DNA of 64,000 nt from Tenrec ecaudatus (Eukaryota; Chordata; Mammalia; Afrosoricida; Tenrecidae), in NCBI RefSeq assembly GCF_050624435.1, contig NC_134530.1, positions 142,516,721-142,580,720 on the forward strand, read 5' to 3'. The notes under the pieces were generated by a model that was not told the DNA's origin, ran no database searches, and worked only from the letters and a program-made list of their open reading frames with translations. The number at the start of each line of letters is the position of its first letter. The first letter of the stretch is position 1. The translations under genes were made by a program, and so were the position numbers. This document shows positions 23,543 to 64,000 of this stretch, piece after piece.

Positions 23543-24422
23543 ATGATGATATCCATACATGCAGAAAAAGCATTTGACAACATCCAGCACCCATTCCTAA
23601 TTAAGACACTCATGAAGATAGGATTGGAAGGTAAGTTCCTCAAACTGATACAAACTCTCTATGAAAGACCAATGGCCAACATCATAGTCAATGGAGAAAA
23701 GATAAAAACAATCCCAATGAAAAAGGGTACAACACAAGGATTTCCCCCTGTCCCAACTCCTATTCAATATCATTTTAGATGTTATGGCTAACAACATAAG
23801 ACAGCGGAAGGACATCAAAGGGATCCAAATTGGAGAGGAGAAGGTGAAACTATCTCTATTTGCAGACGACATGATCCTGTACATTGAAAACCCCAAAAGC
23901 TCCACAGCTAGAGTAGTTATAGAGATAGAGGAATATGGAAGAGTAGCAGGATACAAGATCAATAAACAGAAGTCAGGTTTTCTATACACATCGGACAGGA
24001 TCATGGAAGAGGGGATTAAGAAGGAAGTACCCTTCACAGTAGCTAAGAACAAACTGAAATACCTAGGCATATATTTAACGAAAAATACTAAAGACCTATA
24101 TAAGGAAAATTATAAGCCCCACTACAAGAAACTAAAAGCAACCTCCACAAATGGAAGAACATCCCCCTGCTCGTGGATTGGAAGGCTCAACATAGTAACG
24201 ATCACAACCCTACCTAAAGCACTTTACAAGTTCAATGCTATACCAATTCAAATACCATCAACCTTCTTCAAAGAATTGGAAAAACTGACTACAAATTTCA
24301 TATGGAGAGGGAAGAAACCTAGAACTAGGAGAAAACTGCTCAAGAAGAAGGGCACAGTTGGAGGACTCACCTTACCTGATTTTAATGCCTATTACACAGC
24401 TACAGTGGTCAAAACAGTATGA
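23543..24422 (+). pseudogene. L1 ORF2 reverse-transcriptase-domain remnant
   Basis: Motif A appears as HAEKAFDNIQHPF (23,560s) and motif C as LSLFADDMILYIENP (about 23,850). It is FADD, the usual mammalian L1 form. Thumb-region residues continue to FIWRGKKPRTRRK. A frameshift at about 23,785 separates motifs A/B from C. Confidence 0.85.
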
Positions 24423-24569
24423 TACTGGCACAACGACAGACACTCAGACCAGTGCAAAAGAATAGAAAGCCCAAGAGTAAAATCATCAGCATATAGACAA
24501 CTGATCTTCAACAAGGGTCCCAAAACCATCAAGTGGGAAGCGGATGCTCTTTTTAACAAGTGGTGCTGT

Positions 24570-24622
24570 TAACTTCATAACTGCCCAATTACACCATTCC
24601 ATACCTGCCCACGCACTGAGAA
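24570..24622 (+). repeat. 53-bp segment shared with 4,940-4,992, at the L1 break
   Basis: Begins exactly where the L1 match stops, so it may be part of the element into which L1 was inserted or the edge of a rearrangement. Confidence 0.7.
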
Positions 24623-25638
24623 TCGTGGCTCTGTGAGATGCAACAACAGAGAAATGGTGGCAGCAGAACCAGGAAACCCGACAGGAGACAGCGCTCTGAG
24701 CTTCCGTATCCACACAGCCAAAAAGCAGCCTGCCTTCAGAGGAGGCTGCTGGCTGGGTGGACTGCCTCCTGGCACTTGCTGGGGCGATACTCAGCCATCC
24801 ACCAAGTTAGAACTGAGCATCTACGGGCAGAGGGCTTACTGCTACAGTGATGCGTCTGGGTATCTGTGGAAAGAACTGAAAGACCTTTGGGAAGTTCCCT
24901 AAGCACGAGAGAGGCCAAGGGATCCTGGGCGAACAGAGCACAGGCAGCAAGAGGGGTACCTGTGCAGGCACTGCTGGCCAGAGACCATCCTGCTCCAAGA
25001 ACTCACCCCGAGTCTGGTCTCATCATGATTACCACCTGTACTTCCCTGACAATCCACAATCCTGAGTCATGGCATGAGCTCTGTGTGGCCATTGCAATGA
25101 ATCCTCAAGCCCTGAAGCAGGGAACCCTGTTGCTGTGGTAGACTTAGTATCAGAATGAGCTCTCAGGTTACAGCTGGAGGCCCCTCTGACCTCCACCTCA
25201 GCCTTAGACTGCTGGTCTGACCTTCTTCGCCCTCTGAGGTGAGAAGAGGTCAGACACCACCACTTCATTTGACAGAAGGAATTGCCAAACTATGCAAACT
25301 TTCCATTTGGCTTAAAGAAGAGAACCAGACTCAATGATTGGGTAAAACATCAATTTTAAATGCACTGATTTTTCTTTTAGTGTATAAAACATTTCAAACT
25401 CAGCTTTCTAAAAAAGGATTTATATTCAAAAAGGTTACCATAAACTGTGACAACCGACCAAAGATTTTACAATGTTATTGTGTGGTATATCTAAATTCAA
25501 TCAAAACACAAATTTCAAGTGAGAGTCAAGGGAGTATTTTGGAAATTCTGTGGATACAAAGGACTTTAAGTTATTAACAAACTTTATCAAAATAATTGTT
25601 TATAGATTTTGTAATATAAAAAAGCAAGAGAAAATGTT
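24623..25638. other. Intergenic DNA beyond the SCaMC-1L 3' end
   Basis: GC-richer and apparently unique between 24,623 and 25,250; short ORFs only. No repeat recognised. Confidence 0.5.
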
Positions 25639-25644
25639 TTTAAT
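25639..25644 (-). promoter_or_regulatory. Candidate poly(A) signal ATTAAA for SCaMC-1L
   Basis: An ATTAAA hexamer reads on the minus strand about 107 bases past the stop. No AATAAA occurs between the stop and this point. It would give a short 3' UTR. Placement is inference only; a longer UTR is possible. Confidence 0.35.
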
Positions 25645-25750
25645 GCTTCTGTCACCTTTCCTTTTATGGAAAGATAAATATTTCTTTACAATCTAGGTTT
25701 TATAATACAATTAGGTGATAGTGGCAAGGACACAATACAATATTTAAGTT

Positions 25751-63194
<37,444 letters not shown>

Positions 63195-63257
63195 CTGCAA
63201 AAAAAGAAAAACAGATAAAAGAGATTGTTATTTCCAACACAGACTAAACTCACTAAA

Positions 63258-63455
63258 AAAAAACAAACCGAAACCCAATGACATCAAGTTGAATAGTGAC
63301 CTACAGGACAAAGTCCGAACTTCCCCTCTGGATTTCTGAGACTGTAACTCTTCCCAGAATGGAAAGCCTCATCTTTCTCCCATGGAGCAGTGAACGTTTT
63401 TGAACTGCTGACTTTGTGAGTAAGAACCCAACACGTAACTGCAACCATATGGACT
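63258..63455 (-). repeat. AfroSINE
   Basis: 'caatgacatcaagttgaata' to 'gtaagaacccaacacgtaac', about 60 bases upstream of SCaMC-1L exon 2. Confidence 0.75.
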
Positions 63456-63635
63456 AAGGTGCTAAATTATTTACACTCATACTTCAAGTACATTGGCTGC
63501 ATTCTTAAAACAGTAAAGTACAAATTATAGGCCAAACGTCACATTCTCCCACAAGGTGGATATTTATCATGAAAATCAGCAAAGGACTGCAAAACATGTC
63601 CAGATCTTGGGTTAAATTGTATATTACAAAAATGG

Positions 63636-64000
63636 GAACTCCAGGAAGATGGTGACTGAGTAACACATACCAGAGGGACTCCGCGAAATCAGACCAGGAG
63701 AGTTGCTTAAAGGGAAATTCAACACTGCTAGATTGCAGAAGGAGCATCATAAAGATAAGTAGGCAGAGACCCACAGGGTATTGAGGGCATGGGAGCTTTT
63801 GGCTTACCACTGTGGAGGCCAGCTAGAGTTCGACCTTAGGCCCCCCCACTGTCTCTGCTGGAGCCAGGACCATTTGGAGCCAGCCTGGGGGCTTAATCTC
63901 AACTCAGCCACAGTTTATTGCAGCATTGGGGCAGGGATTAAACCCTTGCAGCTCCACGGGATGGGATTGAGGATCGGCTACATTGTTACTTTTGTTTCCC
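63636..64000 (+). mobile_element. Second L1, 5' UTR running off the right edge
   Basis: 'ctccaggaagatggtgact' starts an L1-type 5' UTR parallel to the one at 18,668. The following GC-richer text ('gtctctgctggagccaggac') is typical, and the element is cut by the window end. It lies in intron 1 of SCaMC-1L, antisense to the gene. Confidence 0.65.

Larger units (their letters stand above)
18668..24569 (+). mobile_element. L1 LINE, 5.9 kb, 5' end present, 3' truncated, ORFs broken
   Basis: The 5' end 'tctgggaagatggctgatc' is a typical L1 start. It is followed by a GC-rich 5' UTR and a C/T-rich tract (about 20,160-20,350), then ORF1 and ORF2 pieces in shifting frames. The match ends at 'aacaagtggtgctg' inside the ORF2 C-terminal region, so the cysteine-rich end, 3' UTR and tail are gone. 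Stops and frameshifts in both ORFs rule out activity. Confidence 0.88.

Noticed and set aside
18668-24569. L1 as an active, coding element
   Set aside because: ORF1 stops after 78 codons, ORF2 is frame-shifted several times and the 3' end is missing.
63195-64000. First exon of the paralogue inside the window
   Set aside because: Searched on the minus strand for a MLRW...GQDAEE-type exon; only intron, a SINE and an L1 5' UTR are present.

Overview
This is mammalian nuclear DNA. The genes have small exons with GT-AG introns in a sea of interspersed repeats. More than thirty copies of a tRNA-derived SINE with a tRNA-like head and a 'cgactcgatggcagtg'-type tail match AfroSINE, which is restricted to Afrotheria. 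The copies keep the central 'aggagaaagatgaggctttc'-like block. From recall, elephants, hyraxes and sirenians carry a form with an internal deletion, so this is probably a non-paenungulate afrothere. A tenrec such as Echinops is my best guess, held loosely. BovB-like RTE LINEs, L1s, a MaLR/ERVL-class LTR family, a mariner relic and hAT fossils fill most of the rest.

The functional content is two neighbouring genes of one family, both read on the minus strand. Exons 2 to 10 of a SCaMC-type mitochondrial ATP-Mg/Pi carrier run from 63,194 down to a stop codon at 25,751. All nine exons keep canonical splice sites and an open frame (414 codons). With a 61-codon first exon, which would lie beyond the right edge, the protein would be 475 residues: four EF-hands followed by a three-repeat carrier domain. 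Its sequence is related to SLC25A24 (SCaMC-1) but diverged, especially in the last exon. The best fit is the mammalian tandem paralogue SCaMC-1-like (Slc25a54 in mouse). About 23.7 kb further downstream on the same strand, at 2,003-1,821, lies a perfect 61-codon SLC25A24 first exon inside a CpG island. The rest of that gene should continue off the left edge. The window therefore captures the junction of a head-to-tail SCaMC-1L to SCaMC-1 pair.

Layout: 1-1,820 SLC25A24 intron 1; 1,690-2,330 exon 1 and CpG-island promoter; 2,330-25,640 intergenic. The intergenic part holds an apparently complete 2.5-kb MaLR-like element (15,682-18,213) nested in an RTE copy, and a 5.9-kb L1 with broken ORFs (18,668-24,569). 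The paralogue occupies 25,640-63,194, its introns full of SINEs, RTE, L1 3' ends, solo LTRs, a mariner relic and a MER20-like hAT copy. From 63,195 to the right edge is its intron 1, where a second L1 5' end starts at about 63,640.

Both carriers would sit in the inner mitochondrial membrane and exchange ATP-Mg or ADP for phosphate under control of cytosol-side calcium binding. SCaMC-1L is reported to be mainly a testis gene. I see no RNA genes, no other protein-coding gene and no bacterial-type features. All assignments come from reading and recall; no database search was possible.
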